Shown: positions 51,022 to 60,831, numbered from the stretch's first letter. The stretch: DNA of 64,000 nucleotides from Geodermatophilus africanus (GCF_900107105.1 NZ_FNOT01000016.1:50513-114512), one strand, 5' to 3'. Translations and numbers: made by a program. Notes: generated by a model from the sequence alone, not told the origin.

Positions 51022-51459
51022 ATGCAGGTAGACGTCACGGTCGACATCAGCGCGCCACCCGAGGTCGTGTGGGCGGTCCTTCGGGACGTGGAGTCCTGGC
51101 CGACGTGGACGGCGTCGATCACCTCGATACGCCCGGCAAGCCCGGACCCGCTGCAGGTCGGCTCGCGTGTCCGCATCAGGCAGCCGCGGCTGCCCGCCAC
51201 GGTGTGGACCGTCTCGGATCTCGTCGAGGGAGAGCGGTTCACCTGGACCTCCACCCGCCCCGGGGTGACCACCCGCGCGTCTCACCGCGTCGTCGGGACC
51301 GCCGAAGGGTCACGGGCGACCCTGTCCATCGACCAGGCGGGTGTCCTCGGGTGGTTGGTGGGACGTCTCTACGGCGGCCTCATGCGTCGCTACGTGGAGA
51401 TGGAGGCCGCCGGCCTGAAGCAGCGGTCCGAGGAGTCCGCACCGCAGACGCGGCTGTGA
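51022..51459 (+). CDS. SRPBCC-family (polyketide cyclase/START-like) protein
   Basis: 145 residues of the START-like ligand-binding fold: VTVDISAPPEVVWAVLRDVE, SWPTWTASITSIRPAS, VGSRVRIRQPRLPATVWTVS and a C-terminal amphipathic helix (LYGGLMRRYVEMEAAGLKQR). Proteins of this size bind hydrophobic ligands or act as cyclases. ATG 51022 has GAGAAGAGG in front. Its last 80 bases overlap, tail to tail, the run-on end of the truncated TIR-NB-ARC gene. Confidence 0.78.
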   Translation: MQVDVTVDISAPPEVVWAVLRDVESWPTWTASITSIRPASPDPLQVGSRVRIRQPRLPATVWTVSDLVEGERFTWTSTRPGVTTRASHRVVGTAEGSRATLSIDQAGVLGWLVGRLYGGLMRRYVEMEAAGLKQRSEESAPQTRL

Positions 51460-53089
51460 GCAGTGGCGGAACGCCCCGGTCCCTCCCGTTCCGCATCCTG
51501 CCTCGCCCAGCCAGCACGTGCGGAGCAAGCTGGGCGTAGCCGGCCCAGCTGACCGGGTCCTCCGGGTCGCCGGGACTGGCGGCGGCCACAACTGCTACGA
51601 CCTGATGGGCGCTGGCCTGTTGCCGGTCGAGCGGTAGCCGGTGACGGATGACCGCCTGCACCAGCCGGTGCAGCTTGAAGGCGTCGGGGTGGCGGCGGGC
51701 CAGCGAGTAACCGACCAGCGCGCCGACGGTGTCGGCCAGGGCGTCGGGGTCGGCGGCGGTGGTGCGCAGCGGCTCGTCGAGCAGCTCCGGGTGGCCGGTG
51801 AACAAGGTCAGTGGGACCGGTTCGGGGGCGAGGAAGGCGGCCAGCTCCAGCAGCTGCACCGCCGCCGGATCCTCCCCGCGCAGCCGCTCCAGCGACAGCG
51901 CCCAGGCGGTGTCGACCCGCCCGGCATAGCCGACCACCTCACCGCGGGCGAGCAGGGTCTCTCGGTGTTCACGAAAGCGGCGCAGGTAGTCGGCGGGCGG
52001 CAGGTCGGTCTGCTCCAGATAGCCGGCCGCCTGCGCGGCGGCCAGCGGCAGGTCGCCCAGCTCGGCGGCGAGCTTGTCGGCCAGCTCCTCGCTCAGCGTC
52101 GGGATTCGGGCCCGCAGCAGCGCGATCGTCTCCGCCCGGGCCAGCACGTCGACCTCCAGCCGCCCACCCAGCGCTCCCCAGCCGGGGTAGCGGGAGGTGA
52201 CCAACATGTGCCCGGGCCCGCCGGGTCGGTAGTCGGCGATGTCGCGAGGCCGCTCGGCGTTGTCGAAGATCAGCAGCCACCGGGTCTGGCCGCGCAGCTC
52301 GGCCAGCAACCGGTCCACCGTGGCGGTCACCGTCGCTCCGGGGGCGAGGTCCAGCCGGGTGGCGAGGGCGGCGAGCTGGTCGCCGATGAGCGCCGGCTGT
52401 TCGGCGTCGAGCCACCAGATTAGGTCGTAGTCGGCGGCGAACCGGTGCGCGTACTCGATCACTAGCTGGGTCTTGCCCACCCCGCCCAGCCCGTACAGGG
52501 CCTGCACCACCATCGTGCCCTTGCTGGCGTGCAGCCGCCCGCGCAGTTCGGCGAGCATGCCGTCGCGGCCGGTGAAGTGGGGATTGCGCGGCGGGACCTT
52601 CCAGACCGCGGGCGGGCGGCCGGCGAAGCCCGGCCGCCCACCCGACGTCGCCGGTCGTTGGGGGAACGGCGGTGGGGCGGTGGGGCGCCCCGGGGTCAGG
52701 CGATCCAGCAGCCGGGCCGTCGCCGCGGCCTCGTCCAGACCGGTCAGGTCCAGGCGGATCAGCGGTGCGTACAGCGGCGGCAGGGTGACCGGTTCGACGA
52801 TCACCGGCACGATCCGCCCCTGCATCGCCGTGGACTGCGCAAACGCCGCGCGCAGCTCCGCGCCGCCGAACGCGGAGGAAAAATAGGCCTCGGTGCACAC
52901 CGCCAGCAGCCGGTCCGCCCGCTCCAGCGCCGCCTCCATGCGGGCCACGAAGTCCTCACCCGGAGCCCAGTCCCACACATCCAGCTGGACGGAGTAGCCG
53001 GCCTGCTGCAGCTGCCAGGCCAGCCACTCGGCCCAGGCGGTGTCCCGGCCGGCGTGACTGAGGAAGAAATCAGTCCTCCGACCGCTCAC
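51380..53089 (-). CDS. TIR-NB-ARC (NLR-like) protein, TPR sensor region lost
   Basis: 569 residues from GTG 53089. The TIR domain (1-135: FFLSHAGRDTAWAEWLAWQL, LDVWDWAPGEDFVARME, FGGAELRAAF with a Glu at the usual NADase position) is followed by a Pro-rich linker. An NB-ARC ATPase then follows: ALYGLGGVGKTQLVIEYAHR with Walker A Lys206, RWLLIFDNAE, LVTSRYPGWG and GDLPLAAAQAAGYLE. Relatives continue into many TPR repeats. Here homology stops near SWAGYAQLAPHVLA (about 51520), and ~40 unrelated residues antisense to the SRPBCC gene follow. The effector and ATPase are intact but the sensor is gone. Full-length relatives are suspected antiphage STAND proteins. Confidence 0.75.
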   Translation of the reverse strand: MSGRRTDFFLSHAGRDTAWAEWLAWQLQQAGYSVQLDVWDWAPGEDFVARMEAALERADRLLAVCTEAYFSSAFGGAELRAAFAQSTAMQGRIVPVIVEPVTLPPLYAPLIRLDLTGLDEAAATARLLDRLTPGRPTAPPPFPQRPATSGGRPGFAGRPPAVWKVPPRNPHFTGRDGMLAELRGRLHASKGTMVVQALYGLGGVGKTQLVIEYAHRFAADYDLIWWLDAEQPALIGDQLAALATRLDLAPGATVTATVDRLLAELRGQTRWLLIFDNAERPRDIADYRPGGPGHMLVTSRYPGWGALGGRLEVDVLARAETIALLRARIPTLSEELADKLAAELGDLPLAAAQAAGYLEQTDLPPADYLRRFREHRETLLARGEVVGYAGRVDTAWALSLERLRGEDPAAVQLLELAAFLAPEPVPLTLFTGHPELLDEPLRTTAADPDALADTVGALVGYSLARRHPDAFKLHRLVQAVIRHRLPLDRQQASAHQVVAVVAAASPGDPEDPVSWAGYAQLAPHVLAGRGRMRNGRDRGVPPLLTAASAVRTPRTAASGRRPPSPRSDA

Positions 53090-53149
53090 GAAACAGTGCT
53101 ACACCCATCACCCGGCGTACGCGAGACTCAGCGATGTCGGTCCTCGCAC

Positions 53150-53420
53150 CGGTCGGTGGGGACTGCCCCCAGTTCAGTTGCCTCCGTGCCTGGGGGATTG
53201 CGGCCTGCGCTGCCAGAGCGAGATCCGCGCGGGAACGATCGAGTTTTGGCGGGGGCGGGTGGCCCAGGTCTAGACGCGTCCTGACCGTCACTTTGACCTG
53301 TCGGCAGATCCTCCAGTACTGCCACCTCCAGTACTTCTCCAGCGCTCCTGCCGGTGACGTAGCAGGCGCCCTAACTGCGGCTATGCGCGGATCCGGGTGA
53401 CGGGAGGGGCGCGAACCCCA
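53150..53420. repeat. Direct repeat copy A (pairs with 60832-61310)
   Basis: Two blocks match the second copy in the same order. GGTGGGGACTGCCCCC (about 53155) matches 60837, and the ~130 bases from CTTTGACCTGTCGGC (53291) matches those from 61182, including CCTCCAGT, GTACTTCTCCAG, TAGCAGGCGCCC and GGTGACGGGAGGG. The two copies bracket 7.7 kb. They appear to be ends or scars of one IS3-like insertion type. The rest of 53090-53530 has no gene. Confidence 0.6.
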
Positions 53421-53529
53421 GCGCCGACTTCGTCGTTCAGCGAAGCGGCGATATCGGATCTCCCCGCGTGTTCAGCTCGACCAGTCCGAACAGGGAGCCG
53501 CCAGCTCCGGGTCGTTCGCGTGACCGGCT

Positions 53530-53779
53530 TACGTCCGCCGCCGGTCCGCCTCGCTCGCCCGACCGGCAGCGGCTCCTTTGCCGGAGTCCAGCTCGCTCAC
53601 GCCGCGGCGCACCGTGGTCGGGCTGACCCCGGCGGCGGCCGCCACCGCGGCCATGCCCCGTGTCCCAGCAGCCGGGCCTCGCAGGCCAGCGCCATCCGCT
53701 GCTGCCGCTCGTTCAGATGCGGCGGCAGCCCCTCGAACCTCGTGGCGAGCCGGCCGCGGACCTCGTCGTCGACGCGCAT
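53530..53779 (-). pseudogene. ISAzo13-family transposase, N-terminal fragment with a frameshift
   Basis: From ATG 53779: VDDEVRGRLATRFEGLPPHL and NERQQRMALACEARLLGHG are the start of ISAzo13-type transposases. A single-base loss after LGHG moves the family sequence to the next frame (GMAAVAAAAGVSPTTVRRGV, SELDSG), after which similarity stops. The DDE catalytic part is absent. Confidence 0.65.
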
Positions 53780-53882
53780 GGCAAATCGTCGACCCCAGAT
53801 CCGGGAAACAACCACTTGATTCCGGACAGGCCTCTGTGGCCGGTCAGTCGTGCTGGAGGCTCGCTGGTCCCCGCCCGCGTCG

Positions 53883-54731
53883 CTACAGAGCGCTGGCGGT
53901 CGCGAGCGACCGCGGCGGGGAGTCGAGGTCCGCCTCGACCTCCCGCCAGAAGGCGTCGACGCAGGCGTTCCACCGGTCTGGTACCTCCTGGAAGGGTTGG
54001 TGCGACTCGCCCGCCATCACCTCGAACCGCGCGCCGGGGATGGCATCGGCGACGGCCCGGCCCAGCTCGGGGCGCGCGGTGGGGTCGCTGCCGCCGGCGA
54101 GCACCAACGTCGGTGCGCTGATCTGCGGCAGGCGGTCGGTCGTGTCGTGGTCGAGGAAGGCGTCGAGGTACCGCTGCAGGTCCCCGGCCGACTGCTTGTA
54201 CGGAAAGGCGAGTACCCCGTCGATGAAGGCGGCAACGGTGCGGTCGTTGTGGGCTCGGGCGGTGTAGATGTCGAGAAAGAAGCCCTCCAGGAAAGCGCGC
54301 TCGGTGGGAGCGACCTCGACGAGCCAGCGGACGAAGAGCAGCCACGAGCGCAGATAGGGGTCCATCACCGGCCAAGTGCTTTGCAGGACGAGGCTGCGGA
54401 CCAGGTCGGGACGGCGCAGCGCCAGTTCCTGGGCGATGATGCTGCCGCCAGAGAAGCCGGCGACGTGGGCCGACGGGATGCCAAGAGCGTCCAGGACGGC
54501 GGCCGCGTCGTCGGCCATCATCTCCGCGGTCACCGGGCCGTCGGGCATCGTCGTCCGCCCGGCCCCGCGGTTGTCGAAGGCGGTCATGCGGTAGCGGTCG
54601 GCCAGGCCGTCGAGCTGGAACTGCCAGGACTCGACGGTGTCGCCGCCGCCGCCGATCAGCAGGACGTCGGGTCCGTGACCGACCTGTTCGGTCCAGATGT
54701 CCAGTGTCCCGGCGCGAATGTGCTCACCCAT
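53883..54731 (-). CDS. Alpha/beta hydrolase
   Basis: 282 residues of the single-domain alpha/beta fold: LLIGGGGDTVESWQFQLDGL (oxyanion region), TAFDNRGAGRT, VAGFSGGSIIAQELALR with the nucleophile Ser, LVLAGGSDPTARPELG with the acid Asp and AGESHQPFQEVP with the base His. AGGAGGGGAG precedes the ATG. It resembles esterase/haloalkane-dehalogenase-like hydrolases with an HSP33-sized lid; substrate unknown. It is divergent from a large AfsR-like regulator with 200 bases between the starts, so that protein is a likely controller. Confidence 0.82.
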   Translation of the reverse strand: MGEHIRAGTLDIWTEQVGHGPDVLLIGGGGDTVESWQFQLDGLADRYRMTAFDNRGAGRTTMPDGPVTAEMMADDAAAVLDALGIPSAHVAGFSGGSIIAQELALRRPDLVRSLVLQSTWPVMDPYLRSWLLFVRWLVEVAPTERAFLEGFFLDIYTARAHNDRTVAAFIDGVLAFPYKQSAGDLQRYLDAFLDHDTTDRLPQISAPTLVLAGGSDPTARPELGRAVADAIPGARFEVMAGESHQPFQEVPDRWNACVDAFWREVEADLDSPPRSLATASAL

Positions 54732-54931
54732 CTCGATCTCCCCTCCTGAATGCCTGTGCCGGTGCTCGGCGCGTGTTCTCGAGTGCGTGCCGGGCTGCGC
54801 AAGCCGGCATCGGTGGCGGCGGCGCCGCCGGGTGGACCAAGGGTCGGCGGAGGGCCTGACGGGTCGGTGACATTCCGCTGACCGAGGCCGCGTGCCACGA
54901 TCAAGGGGTCGTCAGGCCGTCCGGAGGCGCC

Positions 54932-57865
54932 ATGCAGTTCCGGGTCCTGGGTCCGATCGAGGTGGACACCGGCGACGGCGCCGTGCGGACCCCCGGCGGC
55001 GCGCAGGGCCGGGCCCTTCTCACCGCCCTGGTGCTGCAGGGCGGTGCCCTGGTGCCCACGCACCGGCTGGCCGAGGCGATGTGGGGTGAGCAGCCGCCGG
55101 CCGACGTGGACAACGCCGTGCACGTCGCCGTGCGCCGGCTGCGCCTCGGCCTCGGCCCGGCCGGCACCCGGCTGGTCACAGGGCCGCGGGGCTACCGGCT
55201 CGACCTGCGCGGGGAGCCGACCGACGCGGACCTGTTCGAGGAGGACTGCCGCGCGGCCCGAGCCGGTACGGCCTTGAATCCGGCCGACGCGGTGGCCCTG
55301 TTCGACCGGGCGCTGGCCCGGTGGCGCGGCCCCGCCTTCGGGGAATGCGCGGAGTCCTTTGCGCGGCCTGCCGCGGTGCACCTGGAGGAGGCGCGCCGAG
55401 TCGCCACCGAGGATCGGGCGGAGGCGCTGCTGCGCGCCGGGCGCATCGAGGAGGCCGTCGCGGCCGCCGGCGACCTGGTGGCCGCCCATCCGCTGACCGA
55501 CCGGCCCGTCCTCCTCCTCATGCAGAGCCTGGCCACCGCCGGTCGGGTCGCCGACGCGCTCGCGGCGTACCGGCGTCATCGGGAGCTGGTGCACGAGGAA
55601 CTCGGCCTGGAACCCGCTTCCCAACTGCGGGACCTGCAGGCCCGCATCCTGCGCGAGGACGTCGGATCGCCGGTTCTCCGAACGGTCCCGCCCGGGCCGG
55701 CCCGGTTGCCCCGACGGCCGTCGGCGCTTATTGGGCGCGAGGACGAGGTGGCGGCGCTGGCCGCGGCCCTGGGCGACCCGGGGCTGCTGACGCTGATCGG
55801 CCCCGGCGGGGTGGGCAAGACCCGCCTGGCCCTGGAGCTGGCCCATGGCTGGGCGGCGGCCGCGCGGCCGGTGTGGTGGGTCGACCTGGTGCCGGTGCTT
55901 CCGGCGCGGGTGGTCGACGCGATCGCCGCGGCCACCGGCGTCGAGGTCCCTTCCGGGCCGGATCCGGCGGGTGGACTGTGCGCGGCCCTGGCCACAGCCC
56001 GCGGCGTGCTGGTGCTCGACAACGCCGAGCACCTGCTCGATCCGGTCGCCGCCCTCGTCGAGCGGCTGCTCGACTGCGCTCCCGGTCTGACGGTGCTGGT
56101 CACCAGCCGGGAACGGCTGGATCTGCCCGGCGAAGGCGTACGAATGCTGCCGCCGCTGCCATTGCCCCAGGGGGCAGATCGCGGCAACCCGGCGGTGCGG
56201 CTGTTCCTCGCCCGCGCGCCCACGCTGGGACCGGCGCCGGACGATCGCGACCTGGCCATGGTCGCGCAGCTCTGCCACCGCTTGGACGGGCTGCCGCTGG
56301 CGATCGAGCTGGGCGCCGCGCGGGCCGAAGGGCTCGGGCTCGCTGTGCTCGCCGACCGGCTCACCGACCGCCTGGACCTGCTCGGTGTGGGCCGGCGCAC
56401 CGCCGACCGGCGGCACCGCACGATGCACGCCGTCGTCGAGTGGTCACACGACTTGTTGGCGCCCGACGAGGCCATTCTCTTCCGCCGGTTGGGCGCGTTC
56501 CCGGCCACGTTCACCCTCGACCAGGTCGAGGCGGTATGCACCGACGACGCCGTGCCCGTCCAGGCGATCCCCGTGCTACTGGCACGGCTGGTCCAGCGAT
56601 CCCTGGTGCAGCTGGCCCGCCCCGACCGCTTCCGGCTGCTCGAGACCCTGCGTTCCTTCGCGACGGAGCAACTTGAGGCGGCCGGTGACCGCACACGGAT
56701 GCGCGATCGGCACGCCCGGGACACCGCGGCCCGTCTCACCACGACCTATCCGCAGTTGTGGAGCGAGCAGGAGCCCGAGGCGGTCGGGGCCCTCACCGCG
56801 CTCACCCCCGACCTGCACGCGGCGTGGGAGTACGGCGCCGAGCACGACCGAGCGCTCGCGCTGCGCCTCGCCGGAGAGATCTACGACTTCGCCTACTTCC
56901 GCCAGCGCCTCGACCTGCTGCGCTGGGGGCTGCCTGCGGCCGGATGGGCTGTCGAGGAACCCGAGCTGGCCGCCGCGCTGGGCACCGCCGCCGCCGCGAC
57001 CTGGTCCGCGGGGCGGATGACCGAGGCCGCGGCCATCGCCGAGCGGGGCATCGCCGTCGCTGGCGGCCCGGACGCGCTGGCGGCCGCCCTGCCGATGGAG
57101 GTCTCCGCCGACATCGCCATGTTCCTCGGCCGCACCGACGAAGCTGTCGCCCGCTACCGTCGGCACGCCGCCCTTCGGCGCGCCCGCGGTGAGCCCGGTC
57201 CGGCTCTGTGCGCCGAGCTGGCCGTCGCCCACGCGCTGATCAACGGGCAGCGGGCCACCGAGGCGGCGGGCATCGTCGCAGAGGCGCTGCCGCGCGCGGT
57301 CCGCTCGGCGAACCCGACGGCACTGGCCTGGGCGCACTACCTCGCCGCCGAGGTCGCCGCCGACACCGACCCCGACCGGGCCGCGGCCGGCTACCGGACC
57401 GCCATCGACTGCGCCGCGCGCGCCGACTCGCGGCTGTTCGGAACCATGGCCGCCAGTTCCGCCGCCGCCCTGCAGTCCCGTGCAGGGTCCGTGCGGGCGG
57501 CGCTGGAGGCATTCCCCGCCGTGCTCGACCAGTGGGTCAAGCTCGGCAACGACGCCGCGCTGGCGTGGACCTTGATGCACGTCGTCGTGCTGCTTGCACG
57601 GGCCAAGGCCGATGAGGACGCCGCAGTCCTCGCCGGGGCCATGCTGGCCCGCGCCGACGCCCAACCCGCCTTCGCCGTCGACATGGAGCGGATCGACGCA
57701 ACGCTCCAGGGGATTCGCACGCGGATCGAGGAGCCGGCGAGCACGGCAGCTCTCGACGCCGGCTCCTCCCTCACCTGGACCGCCACGCTGCAGCACGCCC
57801 GACGAGCGCTGACCGACGCAGCCGCGGCCCGGCACGAACCCGCGGTCCGGGCACCGTCCCCATGA
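54932..57865 (+). CDS. AfsR/SARP-like regulator with BTAD, NB-ARC and helical repeats
   Basis: 977 residues. Residues ~1-95 form a winged-helix OmpR-like domain (MQFRVLGPIEVDTGDG, HVAVRRLRLGL, GYRLDLR), and ~100-245 a BTAD domain (LFEEDCRAARAGTALNPADA, AAYRRHRELVHEELGLEPAS). An NB-ARC-type ATPase spans ~265-560 (LTLIGPGGVGKTRLALELAH, GVLVLDNAEHLLDPVAALVE, VLVTSRERLDLPGEGV, RLDGLPLAIELGAARAEGL), and TPR-like helices run to the end. Such proteins switch on nearby catabolic or biosynthetic genes. CCGGAGG lies four bases before the ATG. The divergent hydrolase and the downstream amine oxidase are candidate targets. Confidence 0.87.
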   Translation: MQFRVLGPIEVDTGDGAVRTPGGAQGRALLTALVLQGGALVPTHRLAEAMWGEQPPADVDNAVHVAVRRLRLGLGPAGTRLVTGPRGYRLDLRGEPTDADLFEEDCRAARAGTALNPADAVALFDRALARWRGPAFGECAESFARPAAVHLEEARRVATEDRAEALLRAGRIEEAVAAAGDLVAAHPLTDRPVLLLMQSLATAGRVADALAAYRRHRELVHEELGLEPASQLRDLQARILREDVGSPVLRTVPPGPARLPRRPSALIGREDEVAALAAALGDPGLLTLIGPGGVGKTRLALELAHGWAAAARPVWWVDLVPVLPARVVDAIAAATGVEVPSGPDPAGGLCAALATARGVLVLDNAEHLLDPVAALVERLLDCAPGLTVLVTSRERLDLPGEGVRMLPPLPLPQGADRGNPAVRLFLARAPTLGPAPDDRDLAMVAQLCHRLDGLPLAIELGAARAEGLGLAVLADRLTDRLDLLGVGRRTADRRHRTMHAVVEWSHDLLAPDEAILFRRLGAFPATFTLDQVEAVCTDDAVPVQAIPVLLARLVQRSLVQLARPDRFRLLETLRSFATEQLEAAGDRTRMRDRHARDTAARLTTTYPQLWSEQEPEAVGALTALTPDLHAAWEYGAEHDRALALRLAGEIYDFAYFRQRLDLLRWGLPAAGWAVEEPELAAALGTAAAATWSAGRMTEAAAIAERGIAVAGGPDALAAALPMEVSADIAMFLGRTDEAVARYRRHAALRRARGEPGPALCAELAVAHALINGQRATEAAGIVAEALPRAVRSANPTALAWAHYLAAEVAADTDPDRAAAGYRTAIDCAARADSRLFGTMAASSAAALQSRAGSVRAALEAFPAVLDQWVKLGNDAALAWTLMHVVVLLARAKADEDAAVLAGAMLARADAQPAFAVDMERIDATLQGIRTRIEEPASTAALDAGSSLTWTATLQHARRALTDAAAARHEPAVRAPSP

Positions 57866-57949
57866 CCACCGGCCGGCAGGGTCGGGGACGGCGGCCCCGT
57901 GGGGCTCCGCTCAGGCCTCCAGGCGACCATGTCTGGGGCCGCCCAGGAG

Positions 57950-58124
57950 TGGCCTGCGGCCCGGTGCTTATCCCACCGCCGGCCGCGAGAGGCTGGGGTC
58001 GCGGTTCCGCTGGCTGACCGCGCCGCGTACCACCGTCGTCCAGCCCGGCCCGGTGCACACCGGGCTCACCGAGGACCCGGACGCCGTGGCCGACCGGCTG
58101 CTCGTCCTCCCGATCGAGGGCTGA
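57950..58124 (+). pseudogene. C-terminal tail of an unidentified gene (DUF3037-like?)
   Basis: The frame ends RFRWLTAPRTTVVQPGPVHT, GLTEDPDAVADRLL and a stop at 58122-58124. This resembles the end of small DUF3037 proteins, but there is no start codon or front half in frame. I treat it as a fragment. The rest of 57866-58145 holds nothing clear. Confidence 0.3.
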
Positions 58125-58145
58125 GGCCGTCCGGCCCCACCCGGC

Positions 58146-58466
58146 TCAGGTCGGCAGCGGGCCGACGAAGCCGACGATCCGGCGCAGCGTGCCCTCGCCG
58201 TCGACCTCGCCGAAGTCGGTCCCCTCGACGGCGACCGAGCCGTCGGCTGCCGGCATTCGCCAGGCGAACCGCAGGTAGCCGTCGTGCTCGTCGACGCCGC
58301 TGACGACGTCGATGCGCGCGCTCGGGTTCTCCTGGAACGACCCGATCAGCGACGACAACCCGTCGCGGCCCTCGACGCGGGTCAGCGGGTCGCAGTAGAC
58401 GCCGTCCTCGGCCCAGCACGTGTCCAGCAGCGTCCGGCGCGCGGCGGCATCGGTCTCGCGCCACAC
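58146..58466 (-). CDS. SnoaL/NTF2-like protein, possibly lacking its first residues
   Basis: 106 residues from GTG 58466. LDTCWAEDGVYCDPLTRVEG, LSSLIGSFQENPSARID, RFAWRMPAADGSVAVEGTDF and GTLRRIVGFVGPLP fit the NTF2-like fold of SnoaL-type proteins. In relatives about 12 residues (here readable as VGSAAVERYAAVW) precede the present start. Only a CTG at 58505 could include them, so the gene may use that start or be slightly truncated. These proteins act as small isomerases or binding proteins; role unknown. Confidence 0.65.
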   Translation of the reverse strand: MWRETDAAARRTLLDTCWAEDGVYCDPLTRVEGRDGLSSLIGSFQENPSARIDVVSGVDEHDGYLRFAWRMPAADGSVAVEGTDFGEVDGEGTLRRIVGFVGPLPT

Positions 58467-58867
58467 CGCGGCGTACCGCTCGACGGCGGCGCTCCCGACG
58501 GTCAGCGTCCCGCGGGCCCGCTACGCAGGACGACCGGCCGCAGGCAGGGGCGAACGACCCGGCACGGAGCCGCTCAGCCGGGGAGGAGCGCGTCGATCCG
58601 GCGGGCGCGTTCGAGGTCGTACTCGGTCACCCCGCCAGGCGAGGACGCAACTTGGCCGCGATCGCGTTCCATACGGCTGGCCCCGTCACCTGAGGCGGGC
58701 CGCCGGGACCCTGCAACTTTGGTAGGGGTGTCCGCGAGAAGCACGGTGCGTACGCACACGGCTCGGGGGGATGTCGGCCGGCTGAGGTACGGCCGTCGAC
58801 GGTGGCGGCCGTTGACCCCCGGCTGCGGACGGGGAAGCGTGGGCATCCCGCTTGGCGAGGAGCTCCG

Positions 58868-60802
58868 ATGACCGCGACATCCACTCGGGCCAGCGCCGTC
58901 TTCCACCCGCTGGCGCGGCTGACCGCAGAGGAGATCGAGAAGGTCCGGGACCTCGTCGCGGACGCCGGCATGCTCACCGACACCACCCGCTTCGTCTTCG
59001 TCGGGCTTGAGGAGCCGGACAAGGGCGACGTGCTCGGTTGGCGGCCCGGTGCGGAGGTCGACAGGCGGGTGCGCGTCCTGTTGCTCGACCGCGCCACTGG
59101 GGTCGCCCGCGACCTGTCGGTCTCTGTGACGGGGAGCGCCATCGCCCGTGACATCGAGGTCGACGCGGCCACCGAGGGTCAGTTGCCCCTCCTCGTGGAG
59201 GAGTTCACGGAGCTCGACGGGATCGTGGCCGGCGACAAGCGATGGGCCGAGGCACTGGCCCGGCGGGGTCTGGCCGTCGCGGAGGTCCGTTGCGCGCCGA
59301 TGTCCGCGGGCGCGTACGGCCTCTCCGAGGAGGTCGGCCGGCGGCTCATCCGCGTGCTTCCCTTCCACCAGCCTGATCCGCAGGAGAATCCCTTGGCTCA
59401 TCCGGTGGACGGCTTGGTCGGCGTCATCGACCTCACCGCCGGGGTGGTGACCGCGGTTCATGACCTGCTCGATCTTCCGGTTCCGTCCGAACGCGGCCGC
59501 TGGGATGCCCCGCCGCACGCCGTGGAACCGAGGACCGACATCAAGCCGATCGAGATCACCCAGCCCGAGGGCCCGAGCTTCCTCGTCGTCGATGACGAGG
59601 TCAGCTGGGCCGGGTGGCGGTTCCGGATCGGCTTCGACGCCCGCGAGGGACTCTCCCTCCACCAGCTCACGCATGACGGCCGGTCGGTGGTCTATCGGGC
59701 ATCGATCGCCGAGATGGTCGTGCCCTACGCCGACCCCTCACCGGCTCGCTACTGGCAGAACTACTTCGATGGCAGCGAGTACCTCTTCGGCCGGTTCGCC
59801 AACAGCCTCGAGCTGGGCTGCGACTGCCTCGGCGAGATCCACTACCTCGACGCGACGCTGGCCGACGAGATGGGCCACCCGCAGCTGATCCGCAACGCGA
59901 TCTGCCTGCACGAGGAGGACTTCGGGCTGCTCTGGAAGCACAGCGACGTGTGGTTCGACATGGCCGAGACGCGGCGGCAGCGCCGGCTGGTGGTCAGCTT
60001 CGTGACCACGGTCGGGAACTACGACTACGGCTTCTACTGGTACCTCTACCTGGACGGACGAATTCAGGTGGAGGTGAAGGCGACCGGCATTCTCTGGACC
60101 AGCTCCTACCGGGGGGCCAACCACCCGTACGCGACCGAGGTCGCCCCCGGGCTGGGCGCCCCGTTCCATCAGCACCTGTTCTCCGCGCGGCTGGACATGG
60201 CCGTCGACGGCACGGCCAACTCGGTCTACGAGGTGGACGCTGTCCCCGAGGCGGTGGGTGACGGCAACCCCTACGGCAACGGGTTCCGCCGCCGGATGAC
60301 GCCGCTGGCCCGTGAGTCGGAGGCACAACGGATGGCCGATCCGTCGGTCGACCGGGTGTGGCAGGTGGTCAATCCGTCGGTGACCAACCGGCTCGGGCAG
60401 CCGGTCGGCTACGTCCTGGTCCCGGAGGGCAAGCCGGTCCTGCTGGCCGACGAATCGTCGTCGATCCACCAGCGGGCCAGGTTCGCCACGAAGCACCTGT
60501 GGGTCACGCAGTACGACCCTGCCCAGCGGCACCCCGCCGGGGACCTGGTCAACCAGCACCCCGGAGCCGGTGGGCTGCCGGTGTTCGTCGCCGGCGACCG
60601 GCAGCTCGAGGACCAGGACCTCGTCCTGTGGCACACCTTCGGGATGGTGCATTTCCCGCGGCCGGAGGAGTGGCCCGTGATGCCGGTCGACTCGTGCGGG
60701 TTCACGCTCGCGCCTTTCGGCTTCTTCGACCGCAACCCCGCCCTCGACATCCCCATGTCGGCCGCGGCCCACTGCGAGCACTCCAGCCACGGGTCGAGCT
60801 AG
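58868..60802 (+). CDS. Copper-containing primary-amine oxidase (topaquinone enzyme)
   Basis: 644 residues with N2/N3-like domains followed by the large catalytic domain. The topaquinone precursor is Tyr385 in TVGNYDYG. Copper ligands are His434 and His436 (HQHLF) and His595 in MVHFPRPEEWPVMP. The substrate-channel region WAGWRFRIGFDAREGLSLHQ is also typical. It oxidises a primary amine to an aldehyde with release of ammonia and hydrogen peroxide. No signal peptide is seen, so it is probably cytoplasmic, as in Arthrobacter phenylethylamine oxidase. ATG 58868 has CGAGGAG upstream. It lies inside the repeat-bracketed segment, near a flavin amine oxidase gene. Confidence 0.9.
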   Translation: MTATSTRASAVFHPLARLTAEEIEKVRDLVADAGMLTDTTRFVFVGLEEPDKGDVLGWRPGAEVDRRVRVLLLDRATGVARDLSVSVTGSAIARDIEVDAATEGQLPLLVEEFTELDGIVAGDKRWAEALARRGLAVAEVRCAPMSAGAYGLSEEVGRRLIRVLPFHQPDPQENPLAHPVDGLVGVIDLTAGVVTAVHDLLDLPVPSERGRWDAPPHAVEPRTDIKPIEITQPEGPSFLVVDDEVSWAGWRFRIGFDAREGLSLHQLTHDGRSVVYRASIAEMVVPYADPSPARYWQNYFDGSEYLFGRFANSLELGCDCLGEIHYLDATLADEMGHPQLIRNAICLHEEDFGLLWKHSDVWFDMAETRRQRRLVVSFVTTVGNYDYGFYWYLYLDGRIQVEVKATGILWTSSYRGANHPYATEVAPGLGAPFHQHLFSARLDMAVDGTANSVYEVDAVPEAVGDGNPYGNGFRRRMTPLARESEAQRMADPSVDRVWQVVNPSVTNRLGQPVGYVLVPEGKPVLLADESSSIHQRARFATKHLWVTQYDPAQRHPAGDLVNQHPGAGGLPVFVAGDRQLEDQDLVLWHTFGMVHFPRPEEWPVMPVDSCGFTLAPFGFFDRNPALDIPMSAAAHCEHSSHGSS

Positions 60803-60831
60803 GCCCTGTTTGAGAAGTCAGTTGCGCCCCG

